From assembly GCA_017629395.1 (NCBI GenBank), contig JAGBXH010000181.1, positions 1-7,345 on the forward strand: DNA of 7,345 nucleotides. The letters are read 5' to 3'. Origin of the DNA: Clostridia bacterium. GTDB taxonomy: Bacteria > Bacillota > Clostridia > Oscillospirales > CAG-272. Position numbers and translations under genes: made by a program. How positions within the stretch are numbered: position 1 is the first letter of the stretch; each line of letters starts with the position of its first letter. Under the pieces are notes generated by a model. That model saw only the letters and a program-made list of their open reading frames with translations, had not been told where the DNA came from and ran no database searches. Positions 1 through 6,279 of this stretch are shown piece by piece.

Positions 1-64
1 CGGAAACTGCGGTTACGCCGCCGGGGTACTTTTTGTAAATGTGACGAAGGGACAAACTTGCCAT
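1..64 (-). CDS. ugpC: Sugar ABC transporter ATP-binding protein, UgpC/MsmX/MalK type (N-terminal fragment)
   Basis: Only the first 21 codons lie in the window; the gene continues past the left edge. The translation contains SLRHIYKKYPGGVTAV, which matches the conserved opening strand of MalK/UgpC/MsmX ATPases (typically MAxLxLxxxxKxYxxGxxAV just before the region leading to Walker A). These cytoplasmic proteins hydrolyse ATP to power carbohydrate importers, and in Firmicutes one copy often serves several transporters. The ATG at 64-62 is supported by an AGGAGG at 79-74, nine bases upstream. Walker A, the signature motif and the C-terminal regulatory domain are outside the window, so the assignment rests on the N-terminus alone. 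It could serve the solute-binding protein at 4735-6204, but that is inference. Confidence 0.8.
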   Translation of the reverse strand, partial: MASLSLRHIYKKYPGGVTAVS

Positions 65-73
65 GGAAAAATT

Positions 74-79
74 CCTCCT
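74..79 (-). promoter_or_regulatory. Ribosome binding site of the ABC ATPase gene
   Basis: The minus strand reads AGGAGG here, nine bases before the ATG at 64-62. This perfect Shine-Dalgarno sequence fixes the start of a gene that is otherwise almost entirely outside the window. Confidence 0.85.
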
Positions 80-129
80 GCGAATATTTTCTAAAATTTT
101 ATTTTTCTTTGTCTTCCGAACGCTCCCTG

Positions 130-142
130 CGGCAATATGCCG
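130..142 (-). other. Small hairpin in the putative leader of the ABC ATPase gene
   Basis: CGGCA and TGCCG form a perfect 5-bp inverted repeat around a 3-base loop. It lies between the putative TATAAT box (166-171) and the ribosome binding site, so it would be in the 5' untranslated RNA. There is no U-tract right after it on the minus strand, so it is not a typical terminator. Function unknown; it could be chance. Confidence 0.35.
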
Positions 143-165
143 ACACCGAGAACATTCTAATCTGT

Positions 166-193
166 ATTATATTGTACCAAAAAAATCGTAAAA
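166..193 (-). promoter_or_regulatory. Putative promoter of the ABC ATPase gene
   Basis: On the minus strand a perfect TATAAT occurs at 171-166, about 100 bases before the ATG. A weak -35 candidate, TTTTAC at 193-188, gives a 16-base spacer. The -10 box is convincing but the -35 is poor, which would fit a promoter helped by an activator. The inverted repeat at 231-249 lies about 40 bases further upstream. Confidence 0.5.
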
Positions 194-230
194 ATGGAAG
201 AGCCTAATTCCCCAAAATTTCATTCGCTCC

Positions 231-249
231 ATTGTGCACCTTGCACAAT
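231..249. promoter_or_regulatory. Perfect spaced inverted repeat, operator-like
   Basis: ATTGTGCA-CCT-TGCACAAT is an exact 8-bp inverted repeat with a 3-base spacer, sitting in the AT-rich gap between tex and the ABC ATPase gene. Size and symmetry fit a dimeric transcription factor site upstream of the putative promoter at 166-193. As RNA it could also form an 8-bp hairpin, but no U-tract follows on the minus strand, so a terminator is less likely. I cannot assign the repeat to a known regulator. Confidence 0.5.
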
Positions 250-295
250 ACATTTTGCTTCATGAAATAACGAGACACTTTTTATCGCGTGAATA

Positions 296-311
296 TTTTA
301 ATATATTAAAA
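296..311. other. AT-only palindrome just after the tex stop codon
   Basis: TTTTAATA-TATTAAAA is a perfect 16-bp palindrome starting one base beyond the tex stop codon (315-313). A pure A/T stem would be weak as an intrinsic terminator. I find no GC-rich hairpin with a U-tract between tex and the ABC ATPase gene, so this may be only a weak 3' end element, or read-through may occur. Confidence 0.25.
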
Positions 312-312
312 A

Positions 313-2472
313 TCACTTAAGAAGCATGGACAAGGAGATGCGCTTCTTCTTGAGATCGACGGACAGCACGCGCACCTTGACCACGTCGCCCAGACTTACT
401 ACCTGCGAGGGATGCTTGACGTACTTATCCGACATCTGCGAAATGTGTACAAGTCCGTCCTGATGCACGCCGATATCCACGAACGCACCGAAGTCGATGA
501 CATTGCGCACCGTACCCGTCAGGATCATATCGGGCTTTAAGTCCTCCATGCTCATGACGTCCTCGCGCAGCTCGGGAGCGGGTGTGGAATCACGCACGTC
601 GCGTCCGGGCTTTTCCAGCTCGCGGATCATGTCGTCCAAGGTAGGCTCACCTATACCGAGTGCCTCGGCAACCTTTGCCTTGCCCTTCTTATTGACAGCG
701 GACGCCAAGCCCTGCAGCTTGCTGTCGCGCACGTCCTGCGCGGTGTATCCGAACATATCAAGCAACGCTTTTGCCGCCTCGTAGGACTCGGGGTGCACGC
801 CGGTATTGTCAAGGATCTCCTTGCTCTCGGGCACGCGCAAAAATCCTGCGCACTGCTCGTACGCCTTGGCACCGATGCGCGGCACCTTGAGAATAGCCGC
901 GCGCGACTTGAACTCACCGTTCTCCTCGCGGTACTTGACGATATTCTTTGCCGCAGTGATATTGATACCCGAAATATAGGAAAGCAGCGAATAGGACGCA
1001 GTATTGACGTCCACGCCGACCGCGTTTACGCAATCCTCGACAACGCCGCCAAGCGCTTGGTCAAGGCGTGCCTGCTTCATGTCGTGCTGATACTGTCCGA
1101 CACCAATGCCCTTGGGGTCGATCTTGACAAGCTCCGCAAGGGGGTCCTGCAGGCGGCGCGCGATGGACACCGCACTACGCTGCATAACGTCAAAATCCGG
1201 GAATTCCTCGGCTGCCAGCTTGGACGCGGAGTAAATGGACGCGCCCGCCTCGTTGATAATGATATATTTGCAACCCGATTCGGGCATCTCACGCAGAATT
1301 TCCGCAATGAACAGCTCACTTTCCTTTGATGCCGTACCGTTGCCGATGGCAACCACATCCACGTGATACTTCTTGATCATATACTTGATAATGCGCTTTG
1401 CTTCCTCAATGCGGTGCTGCGACTTGGTGGTGGGATATACCACGGCGGTATCCAATACCTTACCCGTCTTGTCTACCACGGCGGTCTTACAGCCGTTGAC
1501 GTAGCCGGGGTCAAAGCCCAGCACGGTCTTGCCCTTCAGAGGGGCTTGCATCAGAAGATGCGAAAGGTTATCCGCAAACAGCTTGATCGCGCCCTCGCAG
1601 GCGTTATCAAACATATCGTTTCGGATCTCGCGCTCAATGGAGGGAGAGATCAGACGCTCATAGGAATCGATCACGGCTGCGGAGAGGTACTTGTTCGCAG
1701 GACTTTCGGGATTGGTGACGACGCAATGGAACAGATAGTTGAGCACAATATCCGCGCCCACGGTCAGCGTGACCTTGAGGTATTCCTCCTTCTCACCGCG
1801 GTTGATGGCTAAGATACGGTGCGCGGGGATCTTTTTGAGCGGCTCGTTGTATTCATAATACTGCGCGTACACGCTGTCCTCTTCCTTTGCCTTTTTGCAG
1901 AACAGCTCACCGAAATCAAAGGTCTGGCGACGCAGCGCCTTTCTGTACTCTGCGTTGTCCGAAACGTCCTCGGCAATGATATCGCACGCACCCGCAAGTG
2001 CCTGCTCGGCATTCTCCACGCCCTTTTCCTCGGAGATAAAGCTCTCGGCATATACCTCTAAGGGCGGATCATAAGCATCCTTTTGCGCCATGATCGCCTC
2101 TGCCAAGGGCTCCAGTCCCTTTTCTCTTGCCACGCTTGCGCGGGTCTTGCGGTGCGGGCGGAAGGGGCGGTAAATATCGTCCACCTCGGTAATGGTCTTG
2201 GCGTTCTCAATCGCCTTTTCGATCTCGGGCGTCAGCTTATCCTGCGCCGCGATCAGATCCTTGACCTCCTGCTTTCTCTTCTCAATATTGCGTAGGTAGG
2301 TCAGTCTGTCCTCCAGGGTACGCAGCGTGGTATCGTCCAGGCTGCCCGTGACCTCCTTACGGTAACGTGCAATGAAGGGGATGGTGTTGCCCTCGTCCAT
2401 CAGCGCGATGGTGTCGATCAGCTTTTGCGTTTCAATGTTGAGCTCCTTGCTCAGTGTTGCAATAATATCCAT
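313..2472 (-). CDS. tex: Tex/YhgF family RNA-binding transcription accessory protein with S1 domain
   Basis: The 719-residue protein is a full-length bacterial Tex, homologue of eukaryotic Spt6; it is cytoplasmic, binds nucleic acid and affects transcription. Visible regions in order: the N-terminal helical region with IPFIARYRKEVTGSLD (about 31-46) and YRPFRPHRKTRA (101-112); a YqgF/RNase H-like domain starting at VLGFDPG (317-323) with IGNGTASKESE (376-386) and EAGASIYSAS (408-417); the family motif VGQYQHDM (458-465); helix-hairpin-helix repeats around 493-547; and a C-terminal S1 domain at about 645-717 containing GTVRNVIDFGAFVDI and DGLVHISQMS. Length is normal for the family. The start has an AAAAGG Shine-Dalgarno at 2489-2484. 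It lies 52 bases downstream of the hydrolase gene with no terminator between, so co-transcription is likely. Confidence 0.97.
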   Translation of the reverse strand: MDIIATLSKELNIETQKLIDTIALMDEGNTIPFIARYRKEVTGSLDDTTLRTLEDRLTYLRNIEKRKQEVKDLIAAQDKLTPEIEKAIENAKTITEVDDIYRPFRPHRKTRASVAREKGLEPLAEAIMAQKDAYDPPLEVYAESFISEEKGVENAEQALAGACDIIAEDVSDNAEYRKALRRQTFDFGELFCKKAKEEDSVYAQYYEYNEPLKKIPAHRILAINRGEKEEYLKVTLTVGADIVLNYLFHCVVTNPESPANKYLSAAVIDSYERLISPSIEREIRNDMFDNACEGAIKLFADNLSHLLMQAPLKGKTVLGFDPGYVNGCKTAVVDKTGKVLDTAVVYPTTKSQHRIEEAKRIIKYMIKKYHVDVVAIGNGTASKESELFIAEILREMPESGCKYIIINEAGASIYSASKLAAEEFPDFDVMQRSAVSIARRLQDPLAELVKIDPKGIGVGQYQHDMKQARLDQALGGVVEDCVNAVGVDVNTASYSLLSYISGINITAAKNIVKYREENGEFKSRAAILKVPRIGAKAYEQCAGFLRVPESKEILDNTGVHPESYEAAKALLDMFGYTAQDVRDSKLQGLASAVNKKGKAKVAEALGIGEPTLDDMIRELEKPGRDVRDSTPAPELREDVMSMEDLKPDMILTGTVRNVIDFGAFVDIGVHQDGLVHISQMSDKYVKHPSQVVSLGDVVKVRVLSVDLKKKRISLSMLLK

Positions 2473-2512
2473 GGGTTAGGGTTCCTTTTCGTTGTAGTAA
2501 TGGGTTGTTTTT

Positions 2513-2542
2513 AGTATATGTTTTTTATTTTTCAAATTTCAA
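2513..2542 (-). promoter_or_regulatory. Possible secondary promoter for tex
   Basis: On the minus strand TTGAAA (2542-2537) and TATACT (2518-2513) are separated by 18 bases. The -35 lies in the last codons of the upstream hydrolase gene and the -10 lies in the 52-base gap. Both boxes have single or double mismatches to consensus in AT-rich DNA, so this may be chance; if real it would let tex be expressed independently of the upstream genes. Confidence 0.35.
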
Positions 2543-3784
2543 GAGAATGGCATCACCCTCGCCAAGGCTCATGCGGTAAATGCCGTCCTCGCTCTCCAAG
2601 GCGAAGAACTCACCGCTCTCGGCATCAAACAGCGCAACCGCGCCCTTTGCAGCAAAGGTAAAGTCGTTTTCGCCCGCATAGTTGCGGTTTGCAATCAGCA
2701 CGTAGCCGTCGGTGAACACGCCCACGGTCAGCTGATCGCCCTCGATCTTATCGATAGGACCGACTGCACCGTCTGCGTACGTGATATATCTCTCATTTGG
2801 CATCTCTCCAAGGTGATATACGCCCAGCGACCTCTGCTCGTTGAGAATCGAGCCCACCGCCTGCAGCTCACGGTTGATATCCGCGATCATATAGTAGTGC
2901 GGCAGCGTTTCGCCCGTCTGCGAGATCATGCCGTTCTGCCAATGCCAGAAGTCGTCGCCCTCGGTGTTATTCGCACCGGGCGTCCAATAGGTAAAGTAGG
3001 AAAGGCGTGCAGAGCCGTACGCCAGGGATTGCCATACCTCCCAGCGGATCTCACCGTCGGTCAGATTGCGGTAAGGACCGTGCTCGACCACCAGGATAAT
3101 GACCATGAACGGGGTACCCGTGCGCAGGGATTCGTTGCGCACCTGCTCGATATTGGTAAAGAAGCCTGCTCTGTCCACGTTCTCGTATTCGGATGCCCCG
3201 CCGAAGGTGGAATCGTAGATCTGCTGCTCGCGCTCATCAACGCAGATTCTCTCCTTCTTCGCACCCTTGAGGAAGTGATAGTGATCGTAGCTGATGATGC
3301 TCGGATTCACCTTTTGGGTATAATCCTGCAAATGGTCCTCGTAGGTGGGGTTACCTAACTGCTCGGGAGAGGCATAGTTGGGGAACAAATTGATATACGC
3401 CTCGTGCGCGGGGTCAAGCTCGGCAAGAACACGGCGAATTTCTGCCAGCGTATCAAATGAACCTGCATTCGGCTCGTCCACGATATGATAACCGAACAGC
3501 GCGGGATAGCTTGCATAATCCGCTACCACTGCAGCAAGATGGTCGCGCATATTGTCCTGCTCGTATCGCGCCTTATCGATACGGTGATCGGATACCATGA
3601 CCTGCAATCCCCTTTCGGCTGCCGCCTCCAATACGAGCTTGTTGGTCTTTACGTCAAACTCCGCAAGCATCAAGGTAAAGCCCGCGTCCTTGACTCTGTC
3701 GATCTCCTCGGTGGCAAGGCTGCCGTCCGCACGGTAGATAAATTCTTTTCTGATTCCAAACCAATACGTAATCGGATATTGCAT
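2525..3784 (-). CDS. Putative cytoplasmic glycoside hydrolase, TIM-barrel (clan GH-A-like)
   Basis: The 419-residue protein has no signal peptide or membrane segment, so it should act in the cytosol, probably on imported oligosaccharide or glycoside. The order of motifs resembles clan GH-A barrels: GYHIVDEPN (98-106) with Glu104 as candidate acid/base at the strand-4 end, SYDHYHF (165-171), ILVVEHGPYR (230-239) with Glu234 as candidate nucleophile, then the aromatic LAYGSARLSYFTYWTPG (254-270) as the last barrel strand. Residues about 330-419 look like a small C-terminal beta domain. Catalytic assignments are inference from motif position. I cannot name a GH family or substrate. The start is fixed by an AGGAGG at 3796-3791 that overlaps the stop of the upstream gene, implying translational coupling. 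Confidence 0.75.
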   Translation of the reverse strand: MQYPITYWFGIRKEFIYRADGSLATEEIDRVKDAGFTLMLAEFDVKTNKLVLEAAAERGLQVMVSDHRIDKARYEQDNMRDHLAAVVADYASYPALFGYHIVDEPNAGSFDTLAEIRRVLAELDPAHEAYINLFPNYASPEQLGNPTYEDHLQDYTQKVNPSIISYDHYHFLKGAKKERICVDEREQQIYDSTFGGASEYENVDRAGFFTNIEQVRNESLRTGTPFMVIILVVEHGPYRNLTDGEIRWEVWQSLAYGSARLSYFTYWTPGANNTEGDDFWHWQNGMISQTGETLPHYYMIADINRELQAVGSILNEQRSLGVYHLGEMPNERYITYADGAVGPIDKIEGDQLTVGVFTDGYVLIANRNYAGENDFTFAAKGAVALFDAESGEFFALESEDGIYRMSLGEGDAILLKFEK

Positions 3785-3790
3785 GTTGTT

Positions 3791-3798
3791 CCTCCTTA
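3791..3798 (-). promoter_or_regulatory. Hydrolase ribosome binding site overlapping the upstream stop codon
   Basis: On the minus strand the eight bases read TAAGGAGG. The TAA (3798-3796) ends the pseudouridine synthase gene, and AGGAGG (3796-3791) is the Shine-Dalgarno of the hydrolase gene, six bases before its ATG at 3784-3782. A ribosome finishing the first gene therefore ends on the initiation site of the second, which points to coupled translation from one mRNA. Confidence 0.85.
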
Positions 3799-4494
3799 TT
3801 TTTTCAACAGTAAAGCGATCTCGTCGTCGCTAAGATATCTCCATTCGCCGCGCTTTAGTGCCGTATCCAGCACCAAAGGCCCGAACGTCACACGCTCCAG
3901 ATACGTCACCTGGTTGTGCACCGCCTCCATCATCAGCTTGATCTGATGATATTTCCCCTCGGTCAGGGTGATCCTTCCTTCCCTTTCGTCCGTGCGCTCC
4001 ACACAGCAAGGGGCTGTGACGTAGCCGCCGATATCCACGCCGCTCTCAAGCTGCGCAATATCCGCATCCGACAGCGGGAATTTCAGCCGAAAAGCGTAGG
4101 CCTTTGCAACGTGGCTCTTGGGAGCGAGCAGCCTGTGCGAGGTATCGCCGTCGTTGGAGAGCAGCATCAGTCCCAGCGTATTTTTGTCAAGCCTGCCGCA
4201 CGGAAACAGACCGATTTTTTGCAGCTCTGCCGGGAGCAGCTCGATCACGGTAGGCAGCTTGCCATCCTCGGTCGCGCTGACGTAGCCCTCGGGCTTATTC
4301 AGCATGATATAGGTGTATTTCCGATAGCAGACCGGTGTGCCGCAATAGATCACGCTGACCTTGTCCGGATCCACCTGCATATCCGCCTTTTTGACTACCG
4401 CGCCGTCCACAAGCACTCTGCCTGCTCTGACCGCAGAGGAGATCTGCGAGCGAGAGGCGATGCCCGTGGAGGAGATCATTTTATCCAGTCTCAT
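3796..4494 (-). CDS. rsuA: 16S rRNA pseudouridine synthase, RsuA family
   Basis: The 232-residue protein isomerises a uridine to pseudouridine in rRNA; RsuA itself acts on U516 of 16S rRNA. Residues 1 to about 48 form an S4 RNA-binding domain (MRLDKMISSTGIASR, then AVRAGRVLVDG). The catalytic motif GRLDKNTLGLML (100-111) carries the essential aspartate, Asp103. The conserved late motif EGKYHQIKLM (179-188) followed by LERVTFGPLVL (199-209) is typical of the RsuA/RluB/E/F group. Length is normal. The choice of RsuA over RluB/E/F is based on overall size and the short C-terminus, so the exact target base is less certain. It is the first gene of the minus-strand unit, preceded by a GGGAGGAG Shine-Dalgarno and a strong promoter. 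Confidence 0.92.
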   Translation of the reverse strand: MRLDKMISSTGIASRSQISSAVRAGRVLVDGAVVKKADMQVDPDKVSVIYCGTPVCYRKYTYIMLNKPEGYVSATEDGKLPTVIELLPAELQKIGLFPCGRLDKNTLGLMLLSNDGDTSHRLLAPKSHVAKAYAFRLKFPLSDADIAQLESGVDIGGYVTAPCCVERTDEREGRITLTEGKYHQIKLMMEAVHNQVTYLERVTFGPLVLDTALKRGEWRYLSDDEIALLLKK

Positions 4495-4522
4495 AGCCCT
4501 CTCCTCCCATTTTATTCAATAT

Positions 4523-4551
4523 ATTATAGCATATCTGCTTGTGTTTGTAAA
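4523..4551 (-). promoter_or_regulatory. Strong sigma-A-type promoter for the rsuA-hydrolase-tex unit
   Basis: On the minus strand TTTACA (4551-4546) and a perfect TATAAT (4528-4523) are 17 bases apart, and the -10 is preceded by TG at 4531-4530, making an extended -10. The start codon at 4494 lies about 30 bases downstream, which leaves a very short leader with the ribosome binding site. Near-consensus boxes and spacing suggest strong, largely constitutive expression. Confidence 0.85.
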
Positions 4552-4594
4552 CTGTTTTTTCACCTCACGCTTTATTTTCATGATTTTGAACACA

Positions 4595-4639
4595 TACAAG
4601 CCCCCCAATTTGTACAAGTATGCAAATTCACGGTACACG
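4595..4639. promoter_or_regulatory. Direct-repeat cluster upstream of the lipoprotein promoter
   Basis: TACAAG occurs at 4595-4600 and 4613-4618, and the near copy TACACG at 4634-4639, giving spacings of 18 and 21 bases, about two helical turns. The middle copy lies within an 8-bp palindrome TTGTACAA (4610-4617). The cluster ends about 24 bases before the -35 box of the plus-strand promoter. Half-sites in direct repeat at this spacing are how many AraC-type activators bind, but the repeats are short and may be chance. Confidence 0.3.
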
Positions 4640-4662
4640 AATTTTCGCATCATAAAAATCAC

Positions 4663-4691
4663 TTGACAAACGTTGTCTTCTATGATAGAAT
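4663..4691 (+). promoter_or_regulatory. Promoter of the solute-binding lipoprotein gene
   Basis: A perfect TTGACA (4663-4668) and TAGAAT (4686-4691) are 17 bases apart, with TG at 4683-4684 giving an extended -10. Transcription should start near 4698, about 37 bases before the ATG. The promoter is divergent from the one at 4523-4551, the facing -35 boxes being about 110 bases apart. Confidence 0.85.
4665..4677. promoter_or_regulatory. Inverted repeat over the -35/spacer of the lipoprotein promoter
   Basis: GACAA-ACG-TTGTC is a perfect 5-bp inverted repeat around three bases. It covers the last four bases of the -35 box and the first part of the spacer, where a bound repressor would block RNA polymerase. 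It does not match the catabolite-repression cre consensus, because the central CG is one base off relative to the flanking TG. The regulator is unknown. Confidence 0.4.
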
Positions 4692-4719
4692 GGGTATGTA
4701 TCTGAAATTATTTTGATAT

Positions 4720-4725
4720 GGAGGA
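4720..4725 (+). promoter_or_regulatory. Ribosome binding site of the lipoprotein gene
   Basis: GGAGGA lies nine bases before the ATG at 4735 and supports that start, which is also the one that gives a complete lipoprotein signal peptide. Confidence 0.85.
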
Positions 4726-4734
4726 AGAAAAAAC

Positions 4735-6204
4735 ATGTTAAAAAGATTTTTTGTTCTTCTTCTGTGTGGCGTAATGCTGCTTGGTATGCTGGCAGCCTGC
4801 GCAGAACAGAATGAAGGCGAAGACACCTCGACCATGGCAGAGGAAGAATCCAATTGGGTCAACCCCGAACTGGAATTCAACGAAAACCTCAAGGATAAGA
4901 CCTTCAACATTTTGAGCATGAGAGACTCCGATATCGGTCCCGAGGAAAACTCCTCTGACCCGCTTGAGGACGCTGTCTACCGCAGAAACGATATGATCAA
5001 CAGCTACTACGGCATTGAGATCTCCGGTATTCTTGACGGTGACTACAATTCCCTTAGCCAAAAGGTCAAGACCGACGTTACCGCAGGCACGGGTGACTAC
5101 GATCTGGTTTATCAGCACATGGTAGACGCTGCAACCAACCTTGGTATGCAGGGCAACCTTTATAACCTGGCTGACCTGGAATACGTCAACTTTGATAACC
5201 CCTGGTGGGACCAGGACTGCAAGAACGGCTTTATGTTCGGCGACAACATGTACGTTGTGTGCGGCGACCTGCTGCCCGGTACCATGCTGATCACCGCAGC
5301 CATTGTTTTCAACAAGAACCTGTTTGACGAGCGCAGCTGGGAATACCCCTACGACGACGCAAGAGAGGGCACTTGGACGCTGGACGACATGATTACCCTG
5401 ACCAAGGATCAGAACAAGGACCTCAACGGTGACGGTAAGCTGGTCTACTCCGACGACTTCTACGGCCTTGTAGGCTGGTCGCTTGACTGTGACTATAACT
5501 TCTACTTCGGCTCCGGTGCTACCATGTTCACCTTTGACGACGATCACCTGCCCGTTTACGAAGCAAATGCAGACAGACTGCAGACCATCTACGAAAAGAT
5601 CTACGAGCTGATCGTAACCCAGAAGGCACTGCACGTAACCATTGCCGAATACAACGCAAACAATGAAATGTACAAGCAGCCTGCAGCGATCTTCAAGTCC
5701 GGCAGAGCGCTGTTCTTTGCAGGCTACCTCTCCGGTGCGACCGACATGCGTGATATGCAGGACGATTTCGGTATCCTGCCCCAGCCCAAGTATGATGAGA
5801 AGCAGGAAGAGTACCTGAGCTTTGTCAACGGTGCAGCTTCCGTCGCTTGCGTACCCAAGAGCCTTTCCGACGAGCAGCTGGAGATCACCGGCTACATGAT
5901 GGAGGTTCTCGCTTCTTCCTCTTACTACATGGTTACCGAGACCCTGTACGAAAAGGTTGCAAAGTCCAAGACCGCACGTGACCCCGAGTCCGCCGAAATG
6001 GTTGACGTCATCATCCGTCACAAGGTATTCGACTTTGGCTACACCCACTTCTACAGCCTGAATCTGCCCTGCGCAACCGTCATTCAGACCGCACTCAACA
6101 GCGGCAGCGCATCCATCACCAGAGATATTACCAAGAGCGAAAAGAATACCAAGAAGAACCTCAAGAAGTTCTACGAGCAGTACGGCTACGACTTCTACGA
6201 GTAA
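4735..6204 (+). CDS. Extracellular solute-binding lipoprotein of a carbohydrate ABC transporter
   Basis: This 489-residue protein is most likely a membrane-anchored receptor that captures a sugar or glycoside outside the cell for ABC import. Residues 1-22 form a lipoprotein signal peptide: MLKR, a hydrophobic core, then the lipobox LAAC with Cys22 as the lipidated residue, followed by an acidic linker to about residue 40. The mature part fits family 1-type solute-binding proteins (DPLEDAVYRRNDMIN, GDYDLVYQHMVD, then FNKNLFDE and GTWTLDDM, late FGILPQPKYDE). Residues 229-240, DLNGDGKLVYSD, match an EF-hand-like calcium loop. Arginine codons differ from the neighbouring gene (7 AGA, 3 CGT, 2 CGC of 12), in line with high expression. 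No permease gene follows. Substrate unknown. Confidence 0.9.
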   Translation: MLKRFFVLLLCGVMLLGMLAACAEQNEGEDTSTMAEEESNWVNPELEFNENLKDKTFNILSMRDSDIGPEENSSDPLEDAVYRRNDMINSYYGIEISGILDGDYNSLSQKVKTDVTAGTGDYDLVYQHMVDAATNLGMQGNLYNLADLEYVNFDNPWWDQDCKNGFMFGDNMYVVCGDLLPGTMLITAAIVFNKNLFDERSWEYPYDDAREGTWTLDDMITLTKDQNKDLNGDGKLVYSDDFYGLVGWSLDCDYNFYFGSGATMFTFDDDHLPVYEANADRLQTIYEKIYELIVTQKALHVTIAEYNANNEMYKQPAAIFKSGRALFFAGYLSGATDMRDMQDDFGILPQPKYDEKQEEYLSFVNGAASVACVPKSLSDEQLEITGYMMEVLASSSYYMVTETLYEKVAKSKTARDPESAEMVDVIIRHKVFDFGYTHFYSLNLPCATVIQTALNSGSASITRDITKSEKNTKKNLKKFYEQYGYDFYE

Positions 6205-6218
6205 TCAGTCATGATCTT

Positions 6219-6251
6219 GCGTGCCGATCCTTGTGGTCGGCACGCTTTTTT
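6219..6251 (+). terminator. Rho-independent terminator after the lipoprotein gene
   Basis: A perfect 9-bp stem, GCGTGCCGA (6219-6227) with TCGGCACGC (6237-6245), encloses a 9-base loop and is followed by six T (6246-6251). It begins 15 bases after the stop codon. Because the next gene starts only 28 bases beyond it, it probably works partly as an attenuator. Confidence 0.9.
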
Positions 6252-6279
6252 CACTCAAAAGCAATGAAAAGGAGAACTT

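Noticed and set aside
793..1812. Open frames on the plus strand opposite tex (793-1329 and 1363-1812)
   Set aside because: They overlap conserved Tex domains, have no ribosome binding sites and no recognisable products; they are shadows of the tex reading frame.
4664..4678. Catabolite-repression (cre) site over the lipoprotein -35 box
   Set aside because: The central CG is present but the spacing from the flanking TG is one base too long and several consensus positions fail, so I list it only as an unassigned inverted repeat.
3916..4716. 266-codon plus-strand open frame across rsuA and the intergenic promoters
   Set aside because: It runs antisense through the conserved RsuA catalytic motif and through both divergent promoters, and its product has no recognisable motif.
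4738..6048. 436-codon open frame antisense to the lipoprotein gene
   Set aside because: It mirrors the third-codon bias of the real gene, its product is an unnatural mix rich in Val, Leu, His and Gly with no recognisable domain, and it lacks a ribosome binding site. The plus-strand gene has promoter, ribosome binding site, lipobox and terminator.
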